Source: Centropus unirufus (lineage: Eukaryota > Chordata > Aves > Cuculiformes > Centropidae). Taken from it: a stretch of DNA of 64,000 nt. Location: the NCBI GenBank assembly GCA_013397695.1, contig VYZI01000260.1, positions 121,532 to 185,531 on the forward strand, given 5' to 3'. The notes under the pieces are model-generated. The model worked only from the letters and a program-made list of their open reading frames with translations, was not told where the DNA came from and searched no databases. Position 1 is the first letter of the stretch. Each line of letters begins with the position of its first letter. This document shows positions 1 to 13,652 of the stretch, one piece after another. The position numbers were made by a program, and so were the translations under genes.

Positions 1-2599
1 AAAAGATGTCTCTCACTATTCTTCCAGGTAAAAGCTCGAAAATAAACCAAGAAACTCACAGAATCATATTTGCTACCACCCTCCCAAGGTATCCAACAGG
101 TCAAATACAAGCTCAGGTTAGGTTCAAAGATGAAACAGCCTGGTCTCATAGCCCCTGTGGTCTAAGCTGGTCCCCCATTATCCTACAAGCAAATAAGAAG
201 TAGTCATGCCCTTGTGTACTTCAGTTGCACTGCGAAGTTAAGATACATTGAGAAACTTGATGTAAAGCAAACGTTTTGGGGATGTAATTTAACACCCACC
301 GATACAAGTGGGCTTGTTCTAATAGTTCAGAGTTTTGATGTCAGCTTTCAGGTATAAGGAGGGATCACTTCATTTGCATTGAGAAAAATCTTTCCTTCTC
401 TCTCACTCCTGAAAAACAGAACTAACTGTAAAGAGAAAATACCAATTGCCTCAGACAACTGTGAGGACAGAAGGCAGCTTTAGTTTAATATTGACTGGCA
501 GGAATTACTGACATGGTTAACAAATTCTGGCATCATGAACACAGAGGTTTAACTTCATCAGCCAGCAGCTACAGCAAGACATAAGACATGTTTCATCATA
601 ACTTCTAAAATACCTTTGTTTAATAGAGCCTTTTTCTTATAGATTAATTAGATGTACTTTTACCATTAGTTATGGTAGAAGACAAATTCTACCATATTTT
701 CCATATTTGTTCTGAATGATCAAATTTCAAATGCTCATAAGCATCCGTGTTATACATTAGGGATGCTTAAGGGATGTATGACAAAAAAGTCTGCAACACT
801 TGCAAAAAGGTCAGGATTAAAAATAATATTTCCAGTTCCTCAGCCACTGAAATTCAGGTATTTTATGAAAATCCAAAATTTGCTGTCTGATTTCCATCCA
901 TACTTTCAGACAATTTCATCTACTATTTTGACTACACTTGCTGAAATCATGGAGACAAAAATAGACACAAATTTTGGAAATTACAAGAGTACTCATTTTG
1001 TTTTTTATAATTATATCATGCAGTGAAATACTGTAAGCAATGCAGAGCAATTTAACAGTACAAAAGTATCTTTGACATTGAAATTAACTGAAATATGCTC
1101 AAGAAGGCCATTCAGAGCAAACGTTATGTCACGGATGCATTATTTCATCTGTCAGCAACTCAATGGACTCTACCTGATTGCCTTTTAATGTGCCAGCCTT
1201 TCTAAACAATTTATGAGCAAGAGAATGCTTCCTTGAGTGTTTCATGCAAATATATACATAAAAATATTTAATAAACAGTAAATAAATATAAGTTAAAAAA
1301 AACCCGAAACATAAATAGGAGTTAAAACAACTTGGCATTCCAGTCAATAGATATTACTTTACCTTCCAGCTAGGGAGATAAGGAAGACCTAGATTATTTT
1401 CTAATGAACTGAAGTCTCTTATGAAATACTGTTACAATCTGAATAGCAAAAAATAAAGCTCTTTTTTTTCCCCTTTGGGGAATAACAAGCCCTAAACCGT
1501 GGCTTCTGCCAGGTAATTTAGCACAGTACCAGTTGTATTAATATCTCCATTCTATTTATCTAAATCATCTATGAACTGAAATAATTTATGATGCCACTGT
1601 ACCAGTTTTTGCTAAACAATAATTACCAAAACTGACACAAAATATTTGATTTGTAGATGGGCTTACACTTTAAATGGATCTTGTTAATGGAAAAGGCTCT
1701 TGATTCATGAGTGCAGTTTAATGCAAAGCAATTTTATGCCATGGTAAATTACCATCAAATCATAAAAAAGAAATGAAGCCACTTTGTGCCCCAAATTAAT
1801 CAAAGCTATCTTGAAAGGTTCTTGATTTGCAATCTAAAATACAAATTAACAGAAATAAAAACTTAATATGAAACACAAAGTTAAGGCATCTGAATATTTG
1901 GCAGGTAAGTACTGATAGAACATGTCTGATCGGAAATAGAGGCTGAAAATAAAAACTAAGGATATTTAAATATTTTAAAAGAGCTCTTGAGCAGTGAACA
2001 TTCCCCTTCACTGACAACAAATTTATTCTTGATTTCCTCTCAGTAATTCTATGTGTACTTGAAAAACAGCTTGTACTTAATATAAATACCCATCAGCTTA
2101 CACCACTAGTTGTTCCACTATATTCATTTCCTGCAGTACTGGAAATTCTAACTTTAGTGTGCAGTCACTTCTCTGCTAATTTTCCCAACAGACTTTTCAA
2201 TCAGAGCTGGAAGGTCCATTCCTTGAAGCAATACACAGTATCATTACCTTTTATCTCAGACAATAAGAGAAATGTTAATGAAACCTGGGGAAATACTGAC
2301 ACGTAAAATGCTAAAATACCTGCTTAAGTTTTCATAGAATCTATTCTGTGAAGGAAATCAGCATTACATATAATATTCCAGATAATTTATTATTTTTCTT
2401 TTTACTTGTTCCACATTTATGCAATTTTATGGGTTGCGTGAGAACTTTAATTCATAGAAAGCTTTAACATAACCGGGGAACCCCAGAGTTTAGTTCACAA
2501 CTGCACAAACCTCCAGAGCCAGTGAAATATAGTAAGAAACCCTCAAGCTATGTCTAAACATAGGGATAAACAGCTGGAAACTCTAGGTCAGGCCCAGAT
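1..2599. other. AT-rich intergenic DNA, nothing recognised
   Basis: I see no repeat family, RNA gene or credible exon here. The few open frames (up to 87 codons, for example 763-1026 plus) are low-complexity and lysine/phenylalanine-rich, as expected by chance in AT-rich DNA. A stretch near 1530-1610 vaguely resembles very old CR1 reverse-transcriptase sequence but is too diverged to call. Confidence 0.6.
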
Positions 2600-2845
2600 T
2601 TATTTGGACCTCATTTCCACACTTCTTGAATGTCAGTTTCCAAAGAAAGGAAACCAAGAAGTATGCTGTGAGAAGTGGTGTCAAAGTCTTTACTGAAGTC
2701 CAAGTACACTACATCCACAGCCTTTTCCTCATCCATTAAGAGGGTCATCTTGTCACAGAAGGGTATCAGATTAGTTTGGCAGGACCTGCCTTTCACATAC
2801 CCTTGCTGACTGGCCTGATCACCTAAACAATAAAGGCTTGGGGAA
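2600..2845 (-). mobile_element. CR1 LINE fragment, reverse-transcriptase region (minus)
   Basis: On the minus strand this encodes a stretch of CR1 ORF2 reverse transcriptase. The readable parts are QQGYVKGRSCQTNLI followed by VDVVYLDFSKDFDT, which match the CR1 pattern of a basic loop and then the YLDF(S/Q)KAFD catalytic-palm segment. In the latter the usual AFD reads DFD, so at least one residue is substituted. The frame stays open for about 98 codons but has no start or full domain. It is a truncated, dead LINE copy. It ends where a plus-strand CR1 begins and may be one half of an older element split by that copy. Confidence 0.85.
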
Positions 2846-2849
2846 GTGT

Positions 2850-3410
2850 GGGTGTGGTTGGGTGTGATTCTGGCCCTGTACTTGGCACTGGCGAGACTAT
2901 ATCTCAAATACTGTGTTCCTTTCTGGGCTCCTCCCTACAAGAAGGCTGTTGGGATTTTGGAGCATGTCCAGAGAAGAACAATGAGGCTGGTGAATGGGGT
3001 TGGAGAACAGTTCCTACAAGGAGCAGATGAGTGAATTTGGGTTGCTTCGTCTAGAGAAGAAGAAGAGGCTGAGGGGAGACCTTATCACTGCCTACAACTG
3101 CCTGAAAGGAGGTTGTGGACAGGTGGGTGCTGGTCCCTTGTCCCAAGTGACAGGGGATAGGACAAGAGGAAATGGCCTCAAGCTGCACCAGGGGAGGTTC
3201 AGGTTGGACATCAGGAAAAAAATTCAGCTAAAGGCTCATCAGGCTCATCACTGACAGGGGCTGCCCAGGAAGATCATTGGGTCCGCATCCCAGGATGTAT
3301 TTAAAAGATAGGTGGTAGATGAGGTGCTTATGGATATGGTTTAGTGGTGGATAGTTACAGTTGGACTTGGTGGACTCAGAGGTCTTTTCCAACCTGGTGA
3401 TCCTATGATC
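2850..3410 (+). mobile_element. CR1 LINE 3' end (plus)
   Basis: This is a 5'-truncated CR1 retrotransposon. It starts in the last part of ORF2, with readable YLKYCVPFWAPPYKK and ILEHVQRRTMRL, continues through the 3' terminal region, and closes with the CR1 tail ...ccaacctggtgatcctatgat. Frameshifts break the reading frame near 3000-3030. A deletion of the usual segment around 3225-3265 leaves a small duplicated ggctcatca motif. Length and truncation are typical of dead CR1 copies. It lies between two minus-strand CR1 pieces. Confidence 0.93.
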
Positions 3411-3990
3411 TCCCACAAGGCCTTCTCTGTTCACAAACAACAGGTCCACTTGGGCACCTTCCCTAATCAGCTCACTCACCAGTTTTGTGAAGAAGTTTTC
3501 TTTCATACCCTCCAGGAACCTCCCAGACTGTTTCCTCTCTGCTGTATTAGACTTCAAGCAGACATCTGGTGAGCTGAAGTCTTCCACAAGGACAGGGGCT
3601 AGTGATCATGAAACTTCTTCCAATTGTCTGTAAAATAACTCATCAGGCTCTTTGTGGGTGGGTGGTTTGTATCAGACTCCCATCATATCTGCCTTATTAA
3701 GTACACCTTTCATTTTTACTCATAGAAACTCAACCATCATCGTCATCGAGCTCAAGGGTACCAAAACACTTCCTAACACAGCGGGCTATCCCACCATCTC
3801 TCCTTCCTCACCTGTCCCACCTGAAGTGTTTGTAGTTAATCCTATCAGCATTCCAGTTATGGTGCTGTGGTGCTTATCTAAGGGCGTCATTGGGGCAGGA
3901 AGAGCCCCATACAAGGCCAGAGCTCTGCTGCCCAAACCAGGCTGATGAAACCAAGAACCCCCACTTGGAGCATGAGGTCTGACCACTCAT
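3411..3990 (-). mobile_element. CR1 LINE fragment, endonuclease region of ORF2 (minus)
   Basis: Read on the minus strand, this carries the C-terminal part of the CR1 apurinic-like endonuclease. The readable segment RKQSGRFLEGMKENFFTKLV is followed by an LLFVNREGLVGD segment that corresponds to the end of the domain. The part from about 3600 to 3990 keeps nucleotide-level resemblance to the upstream endonuclease coding sequence but is full of stops. It abuts the 3' tail of the plus-strand CR1 exactly at 3410/3411, which suggests that copy landed here. It could belong to the same old element as the minus-strand fragment at 2600-2845, although the sequence between endonuclease and reverse transcriptase is missing. 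Confidence 0.8.
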
Positions 3991-6900
3991 AGGATCTCCA
4001 ACTCCAGTGATTGGAACGCAACTCAAGGACTTTTCCTGAAGTGGAGCAGTTGGCTGAACACTTTGGCTTTGGGAAAATCCAACAAGAAAGCTTTCCAGAA
4101 TATTTTACTAATCAACTTTTGTATCTATGTTCTTTTATTATATTTTTATTAATAAATCCATATTCCATTATAAACCAGAACAATTATCTTTCAAATATTG
4201 ATATTTTCCTTGAAACATAAATTTCATTCAGTTCTACTCACACCTGAAAAACTGCCAATCAAACAATAGTTAGCATGTAGAAAAAATAGGGTTTGACCAA
4301 CTTAGCAAGCAATTGTTAATCTCTCTTTTATTTTTTTCTCCCAGCACAGTCCACTTCTGCAAGGGTAATTATTGACTTTTGAGGACATTCAGATACAACC
4401 ATGATCAATCTGATAGCAAAGACCATAATAAAATTAATTCATCCCGATATCAGAACAGGACTTACAGGAAATAAAGCAATTGACCACATTCAAAACCAAG
4501 ATGATAACATTCTTACAGCTTCCTACCAAGTGGGTATCAGGCCAATTTTGTGCAATAAAAGAGGAAAAACTGCTGTCAGAGAGAAAAAGGATTATTATAT
4601 GAACATAGAGTCAGTCAAAGTAATAATTTGAGCAGAATCCAAAGCACAGATTTTTGTAGCCTCACTCAGTTACTGCTTTGCAGACTTCACCTGCTTCTTT
4701 TCATACAGCTAATCATGACAGAGTATTCTAGCTGAGTAGCCCAGGATTTGTAACCTCCATTTTAAATATTGATAATATTTATTCCCACTAAGAAAAAAAA
4801 TTAGATCATGACTTAAAATCTCTAACTCATCTGTTTACTTCTTTTTTACTTATACACATGAGCTACGTGTATAAAGAAAGAAATTACTTCTGGTTTTTAT
4901 ACCCAGGAAAACTGGAATAGAAAAAAATGATTTAATGTGGCACCCAGATAATATGTATTTTTCTGAGAAAAAATTTTCAGTGCAAAATTTACAAGCACGG
5001 ACTGAATACGATAGTTCAAAGTACCATATGAAGTCAAACCCGTACTGATGAACTATGTGTAAAAGAATACTCCATTCTAGAACTACTACATTATTGGTCT
5101 CATTCTTATTTCCAGAGAAGACCAACTAAATTTGTTTCCCTTGATTTTTTAACAAAACAGACATGGCATCTGTCCATCTTGTGATTAGTTTTTTAGTGAT
5201 GGCTTGTGAGAAATTGTAAAAATTGTCTGTAACCTGTGGGGAGAAGGAAGACCTCTAAGTCATAATGCTACTTGATTTTTACTATATGTTCTTTCGCCTT
5301 CTGTGAAAAATGGTTTTCAAGTAACTACTGCTACGTCTAGAAAATTAAACTAGGGTACAGTAACATGGCTTCACTGAAAAGGAAATTTCATCTTCAAATT
5401 CTTCATTTGTGATCATTTATGGTATAAAAATCATGTTAAAAGTGACTTATGACATCAAAGGACCCACCACACTTGAAGAGAGAGCAAGTTGGTAAACACT
5501 TTTAACAAATCACTGATGCAGTACTTCACTTTCAAAGTACTGTAAAAATGCTTCTGACATGAGCGGTTTCATGTGTGTGGGCAGAGTCTGCTGGCTAGCT
5601 TAAAGCAAACTCTACATTTGACCTTTACTTCAAACAAAAGTTAAAGGGCTGCATAGAGATACTGTTCCCAGGTGATTTAAGCAAGATACAAGCAGCTATA
5701 TTCCAGAGGCTAGTTTAATTCCATTTTTGGCCTCCGTACTTTTAGTGTTAAAACTTGAAACATTAACTTTATGGATCACAAATATGCAAGTCAAAGGAGT
5801 GCTTCATCCTTATTAAGTCATCAGCTTTTACAGCATACTTGGAGTAATATATATAATCCAGCAGGTGTGTACCTGCAGCAGCCCAGAGCTCTCCTCTGTA
5901 GAGGCTGCTGAAGAGTCTAGGTGCTGCAGCTGCCTCCCTGCTGGCCTGCACTGTATGAAACAAGCTCTTGGTGGGCAGTGACTGATTACATATGCTTATT
6001 AAGTGAGGTTTTGCAGGCTTATATCTATATCGAGTGTTGCTGTCTAGATGGTTTAGCTGGATATCACTTCACATGTCCTTCAGAAACTTGCCAGCTGAGG
6101 TTACTGGGAATCCAGCCAATGAAGGCAGACAGGAAAAGGGTAGGGAGAAGCCTATTACTTCACACTGGCTCTACATTGGTTTAATAATAATTGGTCTTTA
6201 ATACTAAAAATTATGGTATGCAGTAAGAAAAATGAAATCCTTTCACAAGCAGAGTATGATCAATATTTAGAAGGTTAATATTTAAAAGATTATAACGTTT
6301 ACTTGTAGAGAACCTTGGGTAATAGTACGAATCAAGCAAAACACTTAGCAGTTTATACTTATTTTACACTTTGCTGTATTTACTGATTGGCAATCTAACA
6401 ACTCTTTTTAGTGTTGCATAAAAGAATTAAATATCAACCAGTCAGCTCAGAAGCAGAACACCCCAAATTCTGCAACTTTTGCTCCAACCACCAAGAAATA
6501 AAAGATTGAGATTCTTCTATTTCCACCAAATATTTACAACTGTGACTTCTCCTAATACCATATGTATAAGCATACACATACAAATAGGTAGAAAATGGAA
6601 TTTGATACAATAATATTTCCAAATGTCAAAATATTGCTGTAATCAGTGGTAAAAGAGGGGCATTGGAAAACCTTCATTGTCTCCCTCTGTTGTAGAGTAC
6701 TACATCAACACATGGTAAAGGAAGTTAAATCAGCAACAGCACGTTTTCTGTAAGTGTTTCTGGGGATAGCAGGTAGTCATGAAAATGTCTGCTTTGTAAG
6801 TGAAATGTGGCATTCATGCACAATAATAGCCAGTGTTCATTTTTCACTCACTTTTCCATTAAAAAATGAATGTTGTAACTACTTAGTCAGAGAACTAAAA

Positions 6901-9409
6901 CTTTAGTATTCAGCCATGTCTGTCAATCACATACCACCAATATAAGAAATTCAGCAAAAAGGCAAACACTTTGTAGACAGACACTTCAACATACAAATCA
7001 CTCAGTGGATGTTCAACTATGATACAGAAACCATTTCACAAAGGATTCATGTGCATGGAAATGGAAGCTAAATTAATCAGACAAAATTTTCACCGTTGCA
7101 GAACAACAAAAGAACTCCAGCCCCTTGACAAAGAAAGTTCATCTTTCAAACTGAGTGTACTGGAAGATATCTTGTAAAAGACTATAGACTACTGAAGATA
7201 ACAGGTCAGAGTGTTGGATAAAATAGGCTAAATTTTATTTCCAGCATCATCCTGTCTAAGTTAACATCTGAGATTAATTTACTCTGTTGCCTGTGTTGGA
7301 CAGTATTAGAATTAATATATCAGCCTTTAAATCTGAAGTGTCAATTTCATGCCATATTCAATCCATAGTTCTATGACTTGCTTATATCAAGAGTGATGGG
7401 TTATGTTTACTGGTGTTCATTTTAAGGAATAGACACTTGGCAAAGAATATATTTCATAGGAATAATTTACTTCTTAGCAAAATTCTGAGAATAACAGTAT
7501 CTTCACTTGTATATATCCTGACCTGAATATGAAAGCATTGTTTTATATCCTAAACCAAAAAACATTTAAAACTCAATAATGTGATAGTACCTTGGTAGGT
7601 CTCTCTGCATACAACAACACAGAATTAAACAAAATGTTAAAATAGAAGGGGCTTAAAACACCTAAAGAAGTTATGGATTCTTATCTTTCACATCTTTCAC
7701 ATATATAAAAAACAAATATTTGTGTTTTTCTCTAGCACAAAAGATCTAAGTATATGAATTCCATAGTGGTCATGAACACTAAACACTATCAAAATACTAA
7801 AAACTGCAAAAATATTTGACAAATCAAGGCATAATTGTCTCTCTCCCATCTGTTCAACTCGAACAGAAACAGTCTGTAGATAAATGTTATTACTTTTCTT
7901 TTAATGAAAAATTTTAGGAAAATAAATGTCTCGCTGTACACTGAAATATCGAATATGTTTGAAAAGAAGATTTTTTACTATTTGAAAGGAAAGATGAAGG
8001 CTCTTTATTTCTGTGCTATAGATTAGTATTCCTTGGTCTGGTCAAAACAAAATTAGTGACAAAAATAAAACCACGTTGCTCTCAGAAGTCTCTCAAAGTG
8101 TTACTGACATGCTCTATGCAAAGTAGTCTATAATGTAGAAGAATATTAAAGAATGATCAGATTTTAGTACAGTCTTAAAAGTGAGTTTTGGTAAGTAGCA
8201 AGGGAATTTGAGCATGTGCTTATGCAAGTAAAGCAAATAGAGCAAGCTGGCTTATGCTTTAAGGAAACAAGAGTAGCTTCAGTTAAGCAAATATGTTAAT
8301 TGTTTCCTGATGCATAAAAATTACTGTTGTGCCATCACTCCCCACTTAATCCTCTCTCAAATGTTCAGTAGTCGTGGGTATCGTACATTTTAATGTGTCG
8401 ATCACAATTATTACCATATAAGAAATTAGAGGGGTTCTAATGCTTATTCAAAAATTAATAGACAAAGGTCATAGCCTTATTAGTAAGGAGGTTGTTGTTG
8501 TTCTTGTTATTATTATTATTACTCAGCCAAAATATAGCAGATTTGTTGACTTAAACCAAAATATTGAGGAAGACTGAAGTTAAAGAAAGAGATGAGGCAA
8601 AATATCTCTGAGGAGAATACCGTATGTTCCCCATTAGATATGAAGGCTGACAAAGTTCAAAAGGGGGCTACTCCACATTTCTCTAAGTTCCTCCCCCCAA
8701 AAATATTTCATCTACTTCTTGTGAATGCTCCTTGACAGTTCACCCTTAAATATCTACATGTTCCAACCAAAAATCAAAGTTACAATCAATAATGGCATAA
8801 GAAATTTTAAATACAAGCAAATTTAATAAATAATATTCACTTCAACAGTTTCAAGGTCACAAAGATCTCTCAGTCAACAATGTTGCAGTAAAAGGACTGC
8901 AATGATGTGTTCCACAGCACTGCCACTGGGCAATGTCGTTTGACAGTCATGATTATTGAGTTTCTGAACAGGTGTATTTGCAAAAAAAAACTTTTGAGTT
9001 TTTCCACCCTTTACATTAAAATCTTTGCCCTATATGCACCGATAATTTCTAAATAGACAAGCGATACAACCTTCTGTATCCCTCCTCAAAAGTTCTCGCA
9101 TCATGGATACCTCTAAATCTGTAGGTTTTTTATACCAGCCACAAGCTAGAATTGTGCTCCTCATGAGTGGATACCAAGAACACCAGAGCCACTGTCTCAG
9201 AACAGCCTTTATTATTATTAATGAACTCTATTTTTTGTTTGCTGAGACATAGTTTTGCTTGGCAATTATATATGTTAATTGTTCACTTGTAGTACCTTCT
9301 ATGTGCTTGTCAGGTCAACATAACTACTAAGTACGTTTTATTGTGTAATGTCAGAAAGCTCTCTCTGCACAATCTCAATAAAAATGCATTGTCTTAATAA
9401 CCCATTAGC
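3991..9409. other. AT-rich intergenic DNA, nothing recognised
   Basis: No recognised repeat or gene. Open frames are short and low-complexity. A slightly GC-richer patch at 5860-5960 (several ctgcag/gctgc words) carries no frame or repeat I know. A GTT/TTA microsatellite lies at 8491-8521 and is listed separately. Confidence 0.55.
8491..8521. repeat. GTT/ATT trinucleotide microsatellite
   Basis: A short run of gtt units passes into tta/att units (gttgttgttg ttcttg, then ttattattatt). It is a simple tandem repeat with two interruptions. Confidence 0.9.
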
Positions 9410-9700
9410 AATTTTGGTTTACAACCTGTCAGCCAGCTTTTAATCCAACGATTATGTGCCAGGTTTATTTGGAATCAATAGCTTCCTTAAACAAAACCCA
9501 ATGTAGCACAAGGTCAATTACTCATATAAACCTAAGAGTAATACATCAATATTACTTTTGTCAAGCAGACTATACACCTTAAAACTAGCATCAAGGTGGT
9601 GTGACAGACGATAATTTTACATAAATCCTTGATGGTGGGTACTCATAATGCCATCCCCCTTAGTAGCTAATTTGGCTTCTGATATTATTTTCTTTTTTTA
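9410..9700 (-). mobile_element. Ancient CR1-like LINE scrap (minus)
   Basis: The segment beginning aacctgtcagccagctttta and the words that follow (a caaggtcaa motif, a tatta-rich stretch, then a ccttgatggt stretch) track, in order, the reverse complement of the reverse-transcriptase region of old amniote CR1 elements. The match is heavily eroded and no frame survives. A diverged CR1 is the best reading, but only an alignment would settle it. Confidence 0.5.
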
Positions 9701-12700
9701 TTGCTATGAAAGAATTGTAAATACCTAGATTATAGAGATTATCTTTAGGAAATACTGGTTACCATCTTACTATATATTATTTAAGCCTGCAGAACAGAGC
9801 AGATCAATCTTAAGTATTGACTATTAAACACCCCTAGGAAGTAATTTTAAAGTTTGAAGTGTTTTCCTGTAATACGTTTCATAGCCTTCTAGATAAAGAG
9901 AAAATTATTTTTTCAGAAACAGATGCCTCCTGAAAAGATTATTATAGATGTCACAACTTTTACATAATAATGGGCAATATTCTTTTTAAGGTTCCTTTTA
10001 TTACATTAACTTAAGCTAATAAAAACTCATATGCATGCTTAATACATTAACAGACAACCAAAAGTTTGCTTTAGACATTCACATGAAACGCAGTTGTCTT
10101 GGTTATTGAATGTCACTATAATCTGACCCAAATCTTAGGAACCTACTGCCTTCCCATCAGCAACTCCGTAAGTATCTCAAGTAGAATGAAATACTGTTTA
10201 CCTGTCCTTTGATCATAAAAATAATTAAGACATGTACAAAAATATCGCCTAGATTTTAATCAAAATACATCATGTTCTTCACATAAACACAAAAAAAAAT
10301 TAACTTACTGATCTACTTAATCTATGAAACATTGGAGGTATAGTTTCTCTAAATTTTTTTGGACAAGCACACATCCAAATATTTCTGTTAACTGGTGCGA
10401 AGAAAGATAAGAAAGTGTGCACGTATTGTGTTATTTCAGTGTTATTTCAGGATTCAGAACTGATAGATCACTGAAAAGTAGATGTCAAAGTGAATTTTTT
10501 TATTCTTCATGGAATATTTTCAGCCCTGAAATGGGCTTAGATGGTAAGTCTTTTGGGGCATGAATCATAGTTCCAGTCTTGTGTATACTCAGTGCCTTTG
10601 TCTACAATTTTAATAACACTCAATGTTCTGAACTTTCAAGTAAATTAATTTATCAACCACCTCAATTTACTCTGTCAGGTTTCTTAAGATGGCAGATATC
10701 GGTAAGGATAAAATTATCTTTTAAGTTCAAGTCATACTTTTTAAAATGTAAATGAAATCTTCATGACCTTGATAACTTATTATGCTAGTACTACTGTATT
10801 AATTTTCAAAACCATAAAGAACCAACTTAGCAACAGTTATTTATGGGAATACTGCAAAAGAGCTTTATGAAAGTATGGAGCACCATAGTTGTGTCTGGTT
10901 TTAGTCAAGTCTACAACAATAAGGCGAGATTTATAGACCTAATCGCCAGAATCATCTTTCTTCTGTTTTATAGTGCAAACACTGTTCCTGTGATTAAGCT
11001 TTCAGCTTTTGAAGGAGCACTCACATACAGTATGCTTTAGGGTGCTTTTAAAGACTAGTCTGGTATGATTCACTTATTGGCACGAAGGCAACAGTTTAAT
11101 CCCTTTGAATCCTTTAATTTACCACCACATTCTATAGTCCAAACAGATGCTGTTGCTGAGCAACAACATACCTTAAGGAGCAGAAAAATATTGTCAGACA
11201 TAGTTTTGTGCAAATCTGTTTTTATTGAAATAACTGAAGATATTTATTACTAGTCTTATTTTTAATAGATAATGGAGTTTGTGGACACTAGGTATAATGT
11301 CTGCTATAAAACAAAGCCTAGATTTGCATATACAATAGTATAATAAAATTTGGACTTGCTAGACCATAGTGATTTTCTAGAGATAATAATTTCAGCATTA
11401 ATAATTTTAACTGCACAGAAAAAAATCACACAGTACCAAAGAATGCCTCCAAACTGTTCATAGAGCAGGAGTAATGAGGTCCATTTACAGGAAAAACATA
11501 GGTGATTCCTCTTTTTCTTTTCTCAGAAAAACAGCTGTGTTTTAATAGACAACTTTATTTTCTTAGAATAAAATTAGTTTTAAAAATTAAGCTGGGAGGT
11601 ATAATGAAAAGAAGACTACATGGAAAATTTAAAAAGGGGGTGTGTTATGTTAATTAAAAACTAAGTCATAAGACTGATAGAAGCAACCATTATGACAAGC
11701 TCAGAGGAAATATATTCACCCTCAGCAAAGTTGCCTTCAAATTGCTATTGCTCAAACTAGTGTCTATCATGTCAATAATTAAAACAAACAAATAAAATAA
11801 CACTCTACAGTTTTATCCACAATCTGAAGTAAAGTCACTTGAAATCCTTGCCTTCTTCCTATTATTCATCAGAATCCCTAACCATCTAGGGACACCGATT
11901 TCCACACTGCAGTGCAGCAAATAGGTGAACATGTGCACTATTAGAGCAGTTTAAATATTTCAAAGTTTAGACTAAATCAACCAAATGACCAAACAGAAGA
12001 TTCGGCCCCTCCCCTCACTAAATCCAAAAGGTTTTCCATAGTGCTCAATAGCCAAATATCCAATTGTAAAAATTATCTCCTTCTGACTTGTGTCAAAGAT
12101 TGGGAAATACCATACCACTTACAGAAAAAAAAAACAAACAAACAAAAAACTTTTCAGCATGGCAAGCCTCAGGATCTAATCGCTATTTTTCAGATGCTAT
12201 AAACGCAGCAAGAATAGCTGTATAAGGTTGATAATTGTCAACAACATGTAAGGCCACTTACAATATCCGTATTGCCCTATAACTACTAAAATACAATGTA
12301 TTTTCCAGTTTTTATTGCCCCAAGAAACATGCCAGCCACTCATTAAATTTCAGCTTGCAGTCTTTAGGAAGAGACCATAGCTTTATCATGGGTAACTTTT
12401 TGCGAAATAGTGTGTTTTACATGCCAAACTCATAGCCCTTATACTACATAATCTAAATCTCTTGTAGAACTACTTGATGGTTTCACAATTAAAAACTTGT
12501 TAGTCATATACTTTGCCTCCTGGTTTCATTCATAACTCACATGGTGTTTTACTAGCTACCTTAGATGAATTACAAGAATGGGGAGCACAAAACTGGGGGG
12601 AAAAAGAAGAAAGGTTGACTCTAACTGTCAGGAAGTAATTCCCACTACATGCAGCGAGCACTGATCATACTGTGTTTGACAGAGAGAAACATTATGAAAC

Positions 12701-13600
12701 AGAAATGGTATACATCTATTCTGTCATCTACACATCTCAACGAAAATGGCAGGATAATAGTATATTGCGTTTTCACATGTTTTTGCAGCTACTGACTTAT
12801 GTGTGCAGGAGAGATGATGTGTGGATGTTCGCGCCTCATTCACACACCAGTAACAACTCCCACTCCAATGTCAGTAGGTTAACTACCTCTGGCAAAACCA
12901 GAAAAGGTGTACTAGACAGACAAGAGGAATATAGGCTGGAGGAAACAGTTTACCTTACAGCAAGCATGCTTCTGGAATCATCTGAGTTTGTGTGGATTTA
13001 CATTACCTTAGACAGTCTTTGTTCCCTGTAGGAGGGATCACATGAGGCAATACACAATACTTTTTCCAAATCATAAGTGTGAAACAACCCCATTAACAAC
13101 AGATCTGCATTTTTGGCTCTGGATTGCTTCAATTAAGTCAGTTACTTTAGACCTAGCCTATAATCAGATTGTAGGATTTCTACTTCGAAAGAGAAGTAAT
13201 CAGGAGGAACCTCACATCCCTTAGAGCATACTGAGATTGCAGGCTATGTCAGATAAGATGGTAAGCATGAGTCTTTTTTTTTTCTTCCCTTCTTATCCCT
13301 TCATTTTGACACTGTATTAAATCCTGCTGGCAATCCCTCTACATTTTCCAAATTCAATCATTCTGCTATCTTCCTACAGAATAAAAGAGACTTTTGACTA
13401 TGACCTTGATTTCTGAAAGTCTGCCTTCCAAATATAAAAACCAATCAACTTTACCTAGTGTGTCACTTTGTCCATGTGGTGAGCTTCAAAGGTGCCATTA
13501 AATCATTTTTATATAGTTTAGCAACACCAGACTAAGAAAGCTTCATTTGCAGCTTTGGGTTACTATATTTACTAACCTGGAGAAAATCCAGGCTCGCCTT
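9701..13600. other. AT-rich intergenic DNA, nothing recognised
   Basis: No repeat family recognised. The longest frame, 12672-13031 plus (119 codons), has no domain, splice context or compositional bias that would support coding. A CAAA-rich simple stretch lies near 12121-12150. Confidence 0.55.
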
Positions 13601-13652
13601 CCGCTCAGAGGGGAAGACCTAGGCGTATGAACTTTCTGAAAGAAATATATAT

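Noticed and set aside
1530..1610. A stretch resembling ancient CR1 wording (atctaaatcatctatgaact)
   Set aside because: Too short and too diverged to separate from chance by eye.
3228..3587. A 119-codon minus-strand frame
   Set aside because: The frame crosses the boundary between the plus-strand CR1 tail and the minus-strand CR1 endonuclease; only the 3411-3587 part has meaning, as LINE debris.
12672..13031. A 119-codon plus-strand frame
   Set aside because: No domain, splice context or family resemblance; AT-rich composition makes a chance frame plausible.
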